A stretch of DNA of 64,000 nt, taken from Janibacter corallicola NBRC 107790. Its GTDB lineage: Bacteria; Actinomycetota; Actinomycetes; Actinomycetales; Dermatophilaceae. The DNA is taken from NCBI RefSeq assembly GCF_001570965.1, contig NZ_BCSR01000009.1, positions 30,511-94,510 on the forward strand, in the 5' to 3' direction. Numbering within the stretch: position 1 is the first letter of the stretch; the number at the start of each line of letters is the position of its first letter. The notes beneath the pieces were generated by a model. The model was not told the origin of the DNA and searched no databases. It worked only from the letters and a program-made list of their open reading frames with translations. The translations under genes were made by a program, and so were the position numbers. This document shows, piece by piece, positions 24,921-33,504 of the stretch.

Positions 24921-25478
24921 ATGGACTCAGAGCCCCACGAGGATTCCGTCGAGCGCGTGGTCGGCGAGTGGAGAGCGCAACGGCCGGATGAGGACTTCAC
25001 CGCCATGGCTCTCTTCGGACGTCTGTCGCGCATCGTCATGGAGCAGCGGGCCATCTTCAACCACCGTCATGATTCGGTCGGGTTGACCCTGAGTGACTTC
25101 GACGTGTTGGCCACGCTCAGTCGGGCGCCGGGCAACACCCTCAGCGCAGGCGAGATCGCCAATGGTTCCCTGCTCACCCTGGGCGCGGTGAGCATGCGTA
25201 TCGATCGCTTGGCACGTGACGGCAAGGTGACACGGTCGCGCAGCAGTGAGGACCGGCGCATCGTCCTGGTGAGTCTGACCGATCGGGGCCGCGAGTTGAT
25301 CGACGGCATCCACCCCTGCCACGTCCAAGCCCTGGGGCGGCTGCTGGCCGACCTGAGCGCAGAGGAGCTGGCAGCGCTGGGCCCTCTCCTTCGCAAGGTG
25401 GAGATGTCCATCCAGGCCCACGGGGCGGAGGCGCGGGAGTACCCGATGGGTGTGGAGCAGCAGGACTCCGGGGGGTGA
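24921..25478 (+). CDS. MarR-family transcriptional regulator
   Basis: The 185-residue protein has a central winged helix-turn-helix: helices around residues 55-110 and the wing SRSSEDRRIVLVSLTDRG at 100-120. The flanking helices (residues 30-55 and 125-165) would form the dimer. It follows the third importer in the same direction after 41 bases without a clear terminator, so it may be the last gene of that operon. No island operator is seen directly upstream. It is a paralogue of the MarR at 26849-27373. Confidence 0.85.
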   Translation: MDSEPHEDSVERVVGEWRAQRPDEDFTAMALFGRLSRIVMEQRAIFNHRHDSVGLTLSDFDVLATLSRAPGNTLSAGEIANGSLLTLGAVSMRIDRLARDGKVTRSRSSEDRRIVLVSLTDRGRELIDGIHPCHVQALGRLLADLSAEELAALGPLLRKVEMSIQAHGAEAREYPMGVEQQDSGG

Positions 25479-25502
25479 GGCCCGACGCACGTCCGGTGCG
25501 CG

Positions 25503-26663
25503 TCACCCTCGCCCACGCGGGGTGGACAGGTTGATCTGCTGCAGGTCGTGACCGACGGTGATGCGTCCCCGGTAGGTGGATCGCACCGAGCGGTGCCAGG
25601 TGGCATCGCTGACCTCGCGCGGGTCCCCCGGCCCGATGTGCGACAGGGCGACGTGGCGGGCGCCGGCATCACGTGCCACCCGACCCACGTCCTCAGGGGT
25701 GGTGTGGGAACTGGCGAAGAAGTCCAGCAGTTCCTGCGGGTACCCGGCCTCCGCGTAGTAGGGGATGTGCATGACCTCGTGGACGAGCAGGTCCGCGTCC
25801 TCGGCCAGCCGCACGACATTGTCCGACTTCGTGGTGTCACCGGACAGCGCGATCACGCCGTCGTCGGTCTCGATGCGGTAGCCGTAGGAGGGGTAGACGG
25901 GCGGGTGGTCGACGAGGGTGGCGCTCACCCGGACACGGTCGTCCTCGAAGACCACGAAGGGATCCATGCGGGGGGCGTAAGGGCCGGTCGGGGACGAGCC
26001 GACGGCGTCCGGCGGCATGACGTCGGTGGCCTCCATGAGTGAGGGCAGTCCCGCGCGTGAGTTGTAACGGGTGCGGATGTTGAGGTCGTAGGCCCACGCG
26101 TCCACGGCACCCGCAAGCAGCTGGGTGGTCCCGGGCGTGGGGTTGTCGGGGTTGGCCAGCGGGGCTGGTGTCGTCCCCGGTGTGGTCGCCGGGAGACCGC
26201 CGGCCTCACCCGGACCGAAGACTTTCACCGGCGAGACGATTCCGTGGCCGCCGGTGCCCCAGCCAAGGAGGAAGAGGTTGAAGAGGTCGGCAGTGTGGTC
26301 GGAGTGCAGGTGGGTGATGAAGGTGGCGGTCAAACCGGCAGGATCGACGCCCGCCTGGATGAACTTGCGGAGGGTTCCGTAGCCCGTGTCGACGAGGTAC
26401 GAGCGGTCACCGACGACGAGGAGGGTGGCGCAACCCTGTCGGCCTGGCTCGGGATACGGTCCGGCGGCGGTGCCGAGGAGGACCACCCGGGTCCGAGCCC
26501 CGGGCAGGTCGCCGCTGAGGGTCGTCGCATCCGCTGGGGCCGGTCGCCCCCGGCCGCGTCCTGCGGCGGCCGGCGGAGCGCAGCACAGGGCGCCGGGGGC
26601 AGCGGCCGCGGCGGCCACGCCGCCCGCCAGCAGGGTCCGGCGCGTGGGAGTGGTCGGACGCAT
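25503..26663 (-). CDS. Tat-exported metallo-beta-lactamase-fold hydrolase
   Basis: The protein begins with a twin-arginine signal, PTRRTLLAGG, followed by an alanine-rich hydrophobic stretch, so it should be exported folded. The MBL-fold metal motif is THLHSDH, with later ligands in LSGDTTKSD and ALSHIGPGD. The pattern is that of arylsulfatase/RNase Z-like MBL proteins acting on small esters or lactones. ATG 26663 has AAGGAG upstream; a longer open frame lacks a ribosome site. Length is 386 residues. An island-type operator lies 60 bases upstream, linking it to the catabolic regulon. The substrate is unknown. Confidence 0.8.
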   Translation of the reverse strand: MRPTTPTRRTLLAGGVAAAAAAPGALCCAPPAAAGRGRGRPAPADATTLSGDLPGARTRVVLLGTAAGPYPEPGRQGCATLLVVGDRSYLVDTGYGTLRKFIQAGVDPAGLTATFITHLHSDHTADLFNLFLLGWGTGGHGIVSPVKVFGPGEAGGLPATTPGTTPAPLANPDNPTPGTTQLLAGAVDAWAYDLNIRTRYNSRAGLPSLMEATDVMPPDAVGSSPTGPYAPRMDPFVVFEDDRVRVSATLVDHPPVYPSYGYRIETDDGVIALSGDTTKSDNVVRLAEDADLLVHEVMHIPYYAEAGYPQELLDFFASSHTTPEDVGRVARDAGARHVALSHIGPGDPREVSDATWHRSVRSTYRGRITVGHDLQQINLSTPRGRG

Positions 26664-26723
26664 GGGGCTCCTTGGGGGCTCGGTCCCGCCGTGCGGCACC
26701 ATTGCCGTCTGAGTCGTAAGAGA

Positions 26724-26735
26724 TTGAGTGCTAAG
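26724..26735. promoter_or_regulatory. Island-type operator upstream of the MBL hydrolase
   Basis: TTGAG-TG-CTAAG, one of five copies of the 5-2-5 element. It is 60 bases ahead of the MBL start on the reverse strand, in an AT-rich patch suitable for a promoter. Confidence 0.45.
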
Positions 26736-26848
26736 GAAAATACTGAACAGAAGTCGCAGCGTCAAGGAAGTGAGAGGTCACGGCCGCCACGTGCCGTGTC
26801 ACCAGATCAGGCGGGGCGACCGGCCGAACCGGTCTCGCGGTCCGGGCG

Positions 26849-27373
26849 TCAGGCCTCGCGGACCTGGGCGTCTGGCACGGCCTTGCGGATCGACTGCTCC
26901 AGCTTGTTCAGTCCCTTCGCCAGGGACGTGCGCTCGGTGGCCGACATCTGGTCCAGCAGGTGTCCGAGGTTGGCGAAGTGCGCCTCGGCCACCCGGTCGA
27001 CGACCTGGCGCCCCTTGGCGGTGAGCTGGACGTAGACCACACGGTTGTCCCGGGTGTCGCGGGAGCGTGAGACGAGTCCCTCGGCCTCGAGACGACGGAC
27101 GCGCAGCGTAAGGCCGCCCGTCGTCACCAGCGTGCTCTGCGCCAGCTGACCGGCAGCCGCCCGCTGATCGGGCTGGCGTCGCAGGGCTGCCAGCACCTCG
27201 AACCCAGACGTGCTCGTGCCCATCTCCTCGAAGAGCGCGGTGATCTCCTGCCGATACAGCAGGTAGGCCCGGTGCAGGCGGCCGAAGACATGCATCGCCG
27301 ACACGTCGAGTGCGGGGCTCACCTGGGCCCACGAGTCGATGATCTGGTCGACGGAGTCCGGTTGTGCCCTCAC
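26849..27373 (-). CDS. MarR-family transcriptional regulator, probably autoregulated
   Basis: The start is GTG 27373. The 174-residue protein has helix-turn-helix residues about 63-95 (QLAQSTLVTTGGLTLRVRRLEAEG) and a wing with SRDTRDNRVVYVQLT. It stands upstream of, and in the same direction as, the MBL gene. The perfect 5-2-5 element CTTAG-TG-CTAAG lies 40 bases upstream, so autoregulation is likely. It is the best candidate for the regulator of all five sites in the island, though the paralogue at 24921 cannot be excluded. Confidence 0.85.
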   Translation of the reverse strand: MRAQPDSVDQIIDSWAQVSPALDVSAMHVFGRLHRAYLLYRQEITALFEEMGTSTSGFEVLAALRRQPDQRAAAGQLAQSTLVTTGGLTLRVRRLEAEGLVSRSRDTRDNRVVYVQLTAKGRQVVDRVAEAHFANLGHLLDQMSATERTSLAKGLNKLEQSIRKAVPDAQVREA

Positions 27374-27400
27374 GCGTGTCCCTCACGTTGCAGTTGCTGT

Positions 27401-27424
27401 CTTGCTAAGGATCTTAGTGCTAAG
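27401..27424. promoter_or_regulatory. Island-type operator upstream of the MarR gene
   Basis: CTTAG-TG-CTAAG at 27413-27424 is a perfect inverted repeat around a TG centre. A second half site, CTTGCTAAG, is at 27401-27409. Read on the reverse strand, TTAGCA occurs twice and the site overlaps the probable promoter of the MarR gene. Confidence 0.55.
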
Positions 27425-27498
27425 ACGCATGTCTCACCACTTGGTCTGCTGGGCGATTCTGGCACTTCCGGCGGCTCGGGACCCGAGAGCAGCCGGCA

Positions 27499-27528
27499 CG
27501 AAGGGGGTGGCCGGAGCCACCCCCTTCG
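27499..27528 (-). terminator. Rho-independent-like hairpin after the Ltp gene
   Basis: CGAAGGGGGTGGC and GCCACCCCCTTCG pair perfectly over 13 bases around a CGGA tetraloop. It lies 25 bases after the stop of the Ltp-type gene. No T-run follows, as is common in high-GC actinobacteria. Confidence 0.7.
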
Positions 27529-27553
27529 CCTCCATCCCCCGGAGGTCTCTCGC

Positions 27554-28174
27554 TCAGAGGCCGACCTGGTCGGCCGCGTACTCCGCCTGCTCCCGGGTGA
27601 AGCCGTCACCGGCGTCGGAGCTGAGCTGGTCGATCAGCTCGTTCCGCGAGAAGGGCATGAGGTCCAGGTAGTTCTCGGCGGACTTCACGGCCTGCTCGTC
27701 CCAGTCCACGTCGTCCTCGATGTGCTCGACGGCGAAGACCGCGACGTCCTGCGGGTAGTCGTCGCCGGCAGGGGAGGAGAGCTGGTCGATCAGGCCCTGC
27801 TTGGAGAAGGCCATGAAGTCCAGGTAGTTCTGCGCGGACTCGATCGCGTTCTCCTGCTCCGGCGAGAGGCCCTCCGAGGGGTCCTCGGCCGGCTCTTCCT
27901 GCGAGGTCGTGCTCTCCTCCTCGACCGGCTCTTCCTGCGAGGTCGTGCTCTCCTGCTGCGACTCCTCAGCGGCCGAGGTGCTCGTGCTCTCGCTCGCCGA
28001 GTCACCGCCGCCGGAGACGGCGACCCCCAGCCCGCCGCAGCAGAGGAGGAGCAGCACCACGGCACCGATGAGGGTCGCGAGGACCTTGTGCCTGGAGAAC
28101 CAGCCCTTCTCGGGCTGCTGCGGCACCGGCGGGTTGCTCGGCTGCCAGGGCTGCTGGGGCGGGGTACTCGTCAT
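27554..28174 (-). CDS. Ltp-family membrane-anchored surface protein with two Ltp repeats
   Basis: The 206-residue protein has a proline/glutamine-rich cytoplasmic head (residues 1-28), one membrane segment (about 32-55) that ends near cysteines LLLCCGG, a Ser/Glu-rich linker (58-105) with an internal duplication, and two helical repeats of about 48 residues (QNYLDFMAFSKQGLIDQLSS and ENYLDLMPFSRNELIDQLSS). These repeats match the host-cell-surface-exposed lipoprotein family (Ltp), whose phage member blocks DNA injection. Such proteins are also common on chromosomes without known function. AAGGA precedes ATG 28174. Confidence 0.8.
   Translation of the reverse strand: MTSTPPQQPWQPSNPPVPQQPEKGWFSRHKVLATLIGAVVLLLLCCGGLGVAVSGGGDSASESTSTSAAEESQQESTTSQEEPVEEESTTSQEEPAEDPSEGLSPEQENAIESAQNYLDFMAFSKQGLIDQLSSPAGDDYPQDVAVFAVEHIEDDVDWDEQAVKSAENYLDLMPFSRNELIDQLSSDAGDGFTREQAEYAADQVGL
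27891..27954. repeat. Tandem repeat in the linker of the Ltp gene
   Basis: A 28-base segment at 27891-27918 recurs identically at 27927-27954, a period of 36 bases. It encodes the duplicated STTSQEEP stretch in the linker and would allow length change by slippage. Confidence 0.75.
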
Positions 28175-28312
28175 GGCGTCCTTCTCTCTGCGGTGTGGCG
28201 TCGAGAGGGATCACACCGCGAACGGCCCCGGCGCCACCTCACCCGAACGGTCGGAGCCGACTGACCGAACGGAGGACCCCGCGGTGTCCGACCGTGGCGC
28301 TACCTTTCGGTC

Positions 28313-29558
28313 ATGGACGTGCTCAGTGGGCTGCGGGCCCTGGCCCGGGCGACGTGGTGGCGCTCGGCGCTGTGGTACCTCGCCTGCCTGCTGAGCCTGC
28401 TCTTCGCGGTCTCGTTCGCCGAGCAGCGCACGGGATCCGCCGACACCGAGGTCATGGGCGGCCCATGGGTGTTGCTCTGGCTCGTCGGTGCGCTCCTGGC
28501 CGTGCTCGTCTTCTTCCGCTACCGGTGGCCCTGGCAGGTCACCGTGGCCGCCTCCGTGGCGACGCTGGCGCTGCCGGTCGACCCGCTCCTGCCACTCGTC
28601 GGCCTCATGCACGTCTGGCGTGCATGTGCCTGGCGGACCGTCGCGCTCGTGACCCCGCTGGTCACGGCGGCCACCTTCGTCGCGACCTGGCGGGACACCC
28701 GGGGGCACACCCAGGAGGAGTCCTTGTGGCAGCTGCTCTTCGCCTCCCCCGGGACACCCGGCACTGGCGAGGCGCTGGCATGGTGGATCCCGGTGGTCAT
28801 CACCGTCCTCTGCGTGGTCGCCTTCGCCGGCATCGGCGGCCTGCGCCGGGAGCTGGCCCGCAGCGAGGCGAAGGGGGAGTCCCACCGACTGAGAGCCGAG
28901 CAGCTGGGTGACGAGGTGGTCCGGCAGGCCGAGCGGGAGCGGATCGCCCGGGAGGTGCACGACGCCATCGGGCACCGCCTCTCGTTGTTGTCGGTGCACG
29001 CCGGTGCGCTGGAGGCCAACACCCGCGACCAGGACCCGCGGGCTCGCGGGGTCGGCGACCCTCGTGCGCGAGTCGGCGGCCCGGACCGCGAGCGACCTGC
29101 GCTCGCTGCTCTCCGTCCTCCGGCGCCCCGACGACCCCGACCTCGCGGCGGCGGTGCCCGGCCTGGACGCGGTGCCGGGGCTCGTCGACGAGTCGATCGA
29201 GGCCGGCATGCCGCTCGTGGCCACGGTGCGGATCGAGGGCGAGTCCGGGCTGGACCCGTTCGTCGGGCAGACGGCCCACCGGATCACCCAGGAGCTGCTG
29301 ACCAACGCCCGCAGGCACGCCCCCGGTGCGGGGGTCCGGCTGGCCTTCGTGGCGCGCCCCGCCGACGGGGTCACGATCGAGGTCGCGAACCGTCGTCGGG
29401 AGCAGTCCGCCCACGTCGAGGGTGGCGGGCTGACCGGGGTGCGTGAGCGGGCCGCCCGTGTCGACGGCGAGGCGCACGTCACGGTCGACGACGAAGGGAA
29501 CTTCCGCGTCGCGGTCCGGCTGCCGTGGCGCCAGGCACAACGGATGGAGCCACGATGA
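28313..29558 (+). pseudogene. Sensor histidine kinase of the NarL/DesK type, interrupted by a frameshift
   Basis: The 5' part encodes five membrane segments and the HisKA_3 dimerisation helix with the phospho-acceptor in REVHDAIGHRLSLLS. After about 29037 that frame becomes arginine- and proline-rich nonsense, while the frame one base on resumes at LAGSATLVRESAARTASDLRSLL and carries the ATPase domain with QELLTNARRH up to 29558. A single extra base in the GC-rich run 29037-29051 explains this. Its real stop overlaps the response regulator start. Without correction the kinase would lack its ATP-binding domain. A sequencing error is as likely as a true mutation. Confidence 0.8.
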
Positions 29559-30226
29559 CCGACCCCGGCCAGGAGATCCGCGTCCTGCTCGTGGACGACG
29601 ACCCGCTGCTGCGCGCCGGACTGGCACTCATGCTGGAGCCCGTCGACGGGGTGCGTGTCGTCGCCGACGTCGGCTCGGGGGAGGAGGCGGTGCCGGCGGT
29701 GCTCGCCCACCGGCCCGACGTCGTGCTGCTGGACTACCGGATGGGTGAGCTCGACGGGATCAGCACGACCCGCGAGATCGGCCGCCTGGAGGACCCGCCC
29801 CGGGTGGTGCTGCTGACCACCTTCGACATGGACGACCTGCCCGTGAGGGCCGTGCAGGCCGGGGCCGTCGGCTTCCTCCTCAAGACCGACCTGGACCCGG
29901 CCGGCATCGGGCAGGCGATCCGCGACGCCGCCGCCGGGCACGCCCCCTTCTCCCCGCAGTCGGCGGGTCACGTCGTGGAGCACGTGCGTGCCGGTGGTGC
30001 CGACACCCGGCGGGAGGAGGCCGTGGCACTCGTGGCCACGCTCAGCGACAGGGAGCGCGAGGTCTGCGTGCACCTGGCGCGCGGCGAGACGATCCCGGCG
30101 ACGGCACGGCGGATGTACCTCTCCGAGTCGACGGTCAAGAGCCATCTGGGCAACGCGACCACCAAGCTCGGTGTCGACAGCCGCATGCGCATGGGGATCC
30201 TCATCGACCGGGCCGGGCTGATCTAA
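29555..30226 (+). CDS. NarL/LuxR-family response regulator
   Basis: The receiver domain (residues about 8-125) has the acidic pair in LVDDDP, the phosphorylated aspartate in VVLLDYRMGE and lysine in LLKTD. The C-terminal LuxR helix-turn-helix is at about 155-215 (LSDREREVCVHLARGETIPATARRM). ATG 29555 overlaps the kinase stop. The pair was evidently co-translated; the kinase partner is now frameshifted. No binding site can be proposed. Confidence 0.88.
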   Translation: MTDPGQEIRVLLVDDDPLLRAGLALMLEPVDGVRVVADVGSGEEAVPAVLAHRPDVVLLDYRMGELDGISTTREIGRLEDPPRVVLLTTFDMDDLPVRAVQAGAVGFLLKTDLDPAGIGQAIRDAAAGHAPFSPQSAGHVVEHVRAGGADTRREEAVALVATLSDREREVCVHLARGETIPATARRMYLSESTVKSHLGNATTKLGVDSRMRMGILIDRAGLI

Positions 30227-30235
30227 GGTTCAGGG

Positions 30236-30763
30236 ATGAGCACGCACATCGTCGTCATGGGGGTCTCCGGCAGCGGGAAGTCGACCGTCGCGGAGGGCAT
30301 GGCCGAGCGCCTCGGGTGGACTTTCGCCGAGGCCGACGAGTTCCACCCGCAGTCCAACATCGACAAGATGGAGGGCGGTACCCCGCTGACCGACGAGGAT
30401 CGCTGGCCCTGGCTGGAGTCCCTCGCCGCGTGGATGGCCGACAAGGCGGCGAAGGGGGAGGACACCGTCATCACGAGCTCGGCGCTGAAGCGTTCCTACC
30501 GCGACGTGTTCCGGGAGGGGGGCCTGGACCCGGAGAAGGGCCAGCGGGTGGCCTTCGTCCACGTCCACGGGCCCTTCGACGTCATCGCGGAGCGGATGGA
30601 GCACCGGCGGGGGCACTTCATGCCCGAGTCGCTGCTGCAGTCGCAGTTCGACACCCTCGAGATGCTGGGCGAGGACGAGGACGGAGTCGTGCTGGATCTG
30701 CGCCGGCCCCCGGAGGAGCTGATCGAGGCGGGCGTCGCGTGGGTCAGGGAGACCGGCGGCTGA
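30236..30763 (+). CDS. gntK: Gluconokinase
   Basis: GntK phosphorylates gluconate to 6-phosphogluconate with ATP, feeding the pentose phosphate pathway. The P-loop GVSGSGKST is at residues 9-17, followed by the family blocks FAEADEFHPQSNIDKMEGGTPLTDEDRWPWL and TSSALKRSYRD. The length of 175 residues is normal. It stands alone after the response regulator with a 9-base gap, and a terminator follows at 30850. Confidence 0.9.
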   Translation: MSTHIVVMGVSGSGKSTVAEGMAERLGWTFAEADEFHPQSNIDKMEGGTPLTDEDRWPWLESLAAWMADKAAKGEDTVITSSALKRSYRDVFREGGLDPEKGQRVAFVHVHGPFDVIAERMEHRRGHFMPESLLQSQFDTLEMLGEDEDGVVLDLRRPPEELIEAGVAWVRETGG

Positions 30764-30849
30764 GGCCGGGGCCGCTCTGACGGCGCTCCGGTCTTCCCCG
30801 CGCTGCTCTTCCCGGCCGGGCACGGCCGTCGGCTCGACAAGACTTACTG

Positions 30850-30884
30850 CCCCTTCGCAAGAGTTTGGAACTCAGGCGAAGGGG
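30850..30884. terminator. Bidirectional terminator between gntK and the diacylglycerol-kinase gene
   Basis: CCCCTTCGC (30850-30858) pairs with GCGAAGGGG (30876-30884), and inside them GAGTT (30861-30865) pairs with AACTC (30869-30873). It lies between two converging genes. Confidence 0.7.
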
Positions 30885-30931
30885 GTGGTTCTCGGGTCAC
30901 CCGGAAATCGTGGGGCCGGTGGGGTGGCGCC

Positions 30932-32062
30932 TCACGGAGTCCCGGCCACCCGAACGATGAGGGCACGGTCGTCGACGGTTGCGCGCACCCGCGTGGCCTC
31001 GCCGATGACGTCCCCGTCGACCTGGACGGGCCGCCGGGCCTCGACCTCGGCGGTATAGACGCTGGCCGAGCTGCGGGTCAGCTCGGTCGCGTTCCGGGTG
31101 GACCTGCCGAGGACGCGCACTGCGATCGAGCCCCACCCGATGATGGTCTTGGGCGCGACGACGACGCCGTCGAGCAGCCCGTCGTCGATCCGGGCGGTCG
31201 GCACCAGCTGAATCCCGCCCTGCAACGTGCCGCAGTTGCAGAAGATGACCGAGCGGGCGCGGGCCGGCGACCCGCTCTCGCCGTCGACCGTGAGCCGGAC
31301 GCGGAAGCGCTTGATGAAGAGCTTGCGGGCGCCGGTGACGAAGTAGGAGATCCACCCGACCTTCGCCTTGAAGTCCTCGCTCGTGCCGCTCATGATCTCG
31401 GCGTCGAAGCCCATGCCCGCCATGACGAGGAAGGGGTGCCGGTCCACCGACGGCCCCTCCACCGGACGCTCGGCCTGCCCCGCGTCCTCGGTCTCCGTCT
31501 CCTCGACCGGGTCCAGCTCCAGCCAGGCGACGTCGATGGGCTTGTTGCGCCCGTTGTAGGCGACCTTGAGCGCCGCGACGAGGTCCGCGCCGAAGGGGAT
31601 GTCGAGGTTGCGTGCCAGCAGGTTGCCGGTGCCGCGGGGGAGGAGCCCCATGGGGGTGTGGGTGTGGGCGAGCGCCACGGCCACGGCCCGGATGGTGCCG
31701 TCGCCGCCCAGGGGGCAGACGACGTCGACGCCCTCCTCGAGCGCCTGCCGGGCCTGACCGGTGCCCGGGTCCTCGATGGTGGTCTCGATGAAGAGCGGCT
31801 CCTGCCAGCCCAACTCCTTGCTCGCCGTGGTCAGCTCGGCCTTCGTCGCCGCCGGGTCCTTGAACTTCGAGGGGTTGATGATGATCGCCGCGCGCCGGGG
31901 TCGGCGCTGGGAGCGCTTGCGGCGGAAGGAGTCCCGGTCGGGACGCTGCACGGCCCGGTCACGCCGGGAGCGACCGGGGCCGGCCAGGACGAGGGCGATC
32001 ACCACGGCGATGAGGGCAAGGCCGATCACGATCACGAGGGCCAGCGAGCTCCAGTCAGACAC
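30932..32062 (-). CDS. Diacylglycerol-kinase-family lipid kinase with N-terminal membrane anchor
   Basis: The 376-residue protein starts with one membrane segment (residues 7-28) and a basic linker, then the DAGK catalytic domain with the nucleotide motif PLGGDGTIR near residue 120 and [13 protein letters not shown] near 142. The C-terminal beta-sandwich includes [11 protein letters not shown]. It would phosphorylate diacylglycerol or a related lipid such as sphingosine; the substrate is not decided. It is divergent from serS with only about 40 bases between the starts. Confidence 0.82.
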   Translation of the reverse strand: MSDWSSLALVIVIGLALIAVVIALVLAGPGRSRRDRAVQRPDRDSFRRKRSQRRPRRAAIIINPSKFKDPAATKAELTTASKELGWQEPLFIETTIEDPGTGQARQALEEGVDVVCPLGGDGTIRAVAVALAHTHTPMGLLPRGTGNLLARNLDIPFGADLVAALKVAYNGRNKPIDVAWLELDPVEETETEDAGQAERPVEGPSVDRHPFLVMAGMGFDAEIMSGTSEDFKAKVGWISYFVTGARKLFIKRFRVRLTVDGESGSPARARSVIFCNCGTLQGGIQLVPTARIDDGLLDGVVVAPKTIIGWGSIAVRVLGRSTRNATELTRSSASVYTAEVEARRPVQVDGDVIGEATRVRATVDDRALIVRVAGTP

Positions 32063-32091
32063 GCCGAGACGCTACCCCACGGTGGCGCGGA

Positions 32092-32103
32092 TATCCTGCG
32101 GTG
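32092..32103 (+). promoter_or_regulatory. -10 element for leaderless serS transcript
   Basis: TATCCT at 32092-32097 lies seven bases ahead of GTG 32104. With a start point six to eight bases after the -10, transcription would begin at the start codon. Confidence 0.4.
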
Positions 32104-33426
32104 GTGATCGACCTGAAGTTCCTGCGTGACCAGCCCGACGTCGTCCGGGCCAGCCAGCGTGCCCGCGGAGAGGACGTGACCCTCGTGGACGCCGTGCTCG
32201 GCGCCGACGAGCGCCGCCGCTCCGCCATCAAGGAGTTCGAGGCCGCGCGGGCCGACCAGAAGGCCGCGAGCAAGGAGCTCGGTGCGGTCATGGGGCGGCT
32301 GAAGAAGGCCGAGAGGGCCGGCGAGGACGTCACGGACCTCGACGCGCACGCCACAGCCCTGCGGGAGAAGGGCGCCGCGATGTCCGCCAGGGTCAAGGAG
32401 CTCGACTCCGCCGCGGAGCAGGCCAAGGACGCCCTGGAGACCTCCCTTCGTTCCATCGGCAACGTCATCCAGGACGGTGTGCCCGCCGGCGGCGAGGAGG
32501 ACTTCGACCTGCTCGAGGAGGTCGGGACCGCGCGCGACTTCGCCGCGGAGGGCTTCGAGCCCAAGGACCACCTCGAGCTCGGTGAGCTGCTCGGCGCGAT
32601 CGACATGGAGCGCGGCGCCAAGGTGAGCGGCAGCCGCTTCTACTACCTCACGGGGGTCGGGGCGCGCCTGGAGTGGGCGCTCATGGGCCTCGCCCAGCAG
32701 ATCACCGCCGAGGAGGGCTTCACCCCCCTCGTCGTGCCGAACCTCGTGCGCGCCGAGACGATGGCCGGCGCCGGCTTCCTCGACGCCCACGACGACGAGG
32801 TCTACCAGCTGCCCGCCGACGACCTCTACCTCACCGGCACCTCGGAGGTCGCGCTCGCCGGCTTCCACGCCGACGAGATCCTCGACCTGACCGACGGGCC
32901 GCTGCGCTACACCGCCACCTCGACCTGCTATCGCCGCGAGGCGGGCAGCTACGGCAAGGACACCCGCGGGATCTTCCGGGTCCACCAGTTCCAGAAGACC
33001 GAGATGTTCGTCTTCTGCCGGCCCGAGGACGCCGCCGCCGAGCACGAGAACCTGCTGCGGATCGAGCGGCGGGTCCTCGAGGCGCTCGAGCTGCCCTACC
33101 GCGTGATCGACGTCGCGGCCGGCGATCTCGGCGGCCCGGCCAGCCGCAAGTACGACTGCGAGGCCTGGGTGCCCACGCAGGGCAAGTACCGGGAGCTGAC
33201 GTCGACGAGCAACTGCACGACCTACCAGGCCCGACGGCTGAACATCCGCGAGCGGGACCCGCGGGGCTCGGGCACGCGCACGCTCGCCACGCTCAACGGC
33301 ACCGCCGCCACGAGCACACGGCCGATCGTCGCCCTCCTGGAGAACCACCAGCAGGCCGACGGGTCCGTGCGCGTCCCGGAGGCTCTGCGACCCTTCCTGG
33401 GGCTCGAGGTCCTCCGGCCGAGGTGA
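32104..33426 (+). CDS. serS: Seryl-tRNA synthetase
   Basis: SerS charges tRNA-Ser with serine. The N-terminal coiled coil (residues about 28-105, with alternating charged and alanine residues) holds the tRNA; the class II core shows GTSEVALAG, the motif 2 [10 protein letters not shown] and motif 3 region with [14 protein letters not shown] 32104 is preferred because it gives the usual MIDLKFLR start and follows a -10 by seven bases; GTG 32101 is in frame. At 440 residues the length is typical. The gene is divergent from the lipid kinase. Confidence 0.93.
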   Translation: MIDLKFLRDQPDVVRASQRARGEDVTLVDAVLGADERRRSAIKEFEAARADQKAASKELGAVMGRLKKAERAGEDVTDLDAHATALREKGAAMSARVKELDSAAEQAKDALETSLRSIGNVIQDGVPAGGEEDFDLLEEVGTARDFAAEGFEPKDHLELGELLGAIDMERGAKVSGSRFYYLTGVGARLEWALMGLAQQITAEEGFTPLVVPNLVRAETMAGAGFLDAHDDEVYQLPADDLYLTGTSEVALAGFHADEILDLTDGPLRYTATSTCYRREAGSYGKDTRGIFRVHQFQKTEMFVFCRPEDAAAEHENLLRIERRVLEALELPYRVIDVAAGDLGGPASRKYDCEAWVPTQGKYRELTSTSNCTTYQARRLNIRERDPRGSGTRTLATLNGTAATSTRPIVALLENHQQADGSVRVPEALRPFLGLEVLRPR

Positions 33427-33504
33427 CGTGAGCGCCCGACAGCCTCGCCTTGCGCGCTCATCCTCGGGGGTTACGTTGGGTGCAGCCTTGGCGAAGGAGG
33501 AGAC

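Noticed and set aside
28908..29558. Programmed frameshift in the histidine kinase
   Set aside because: No slippery heptamer with a following stem was found; an indel or sequencing error is simpler.
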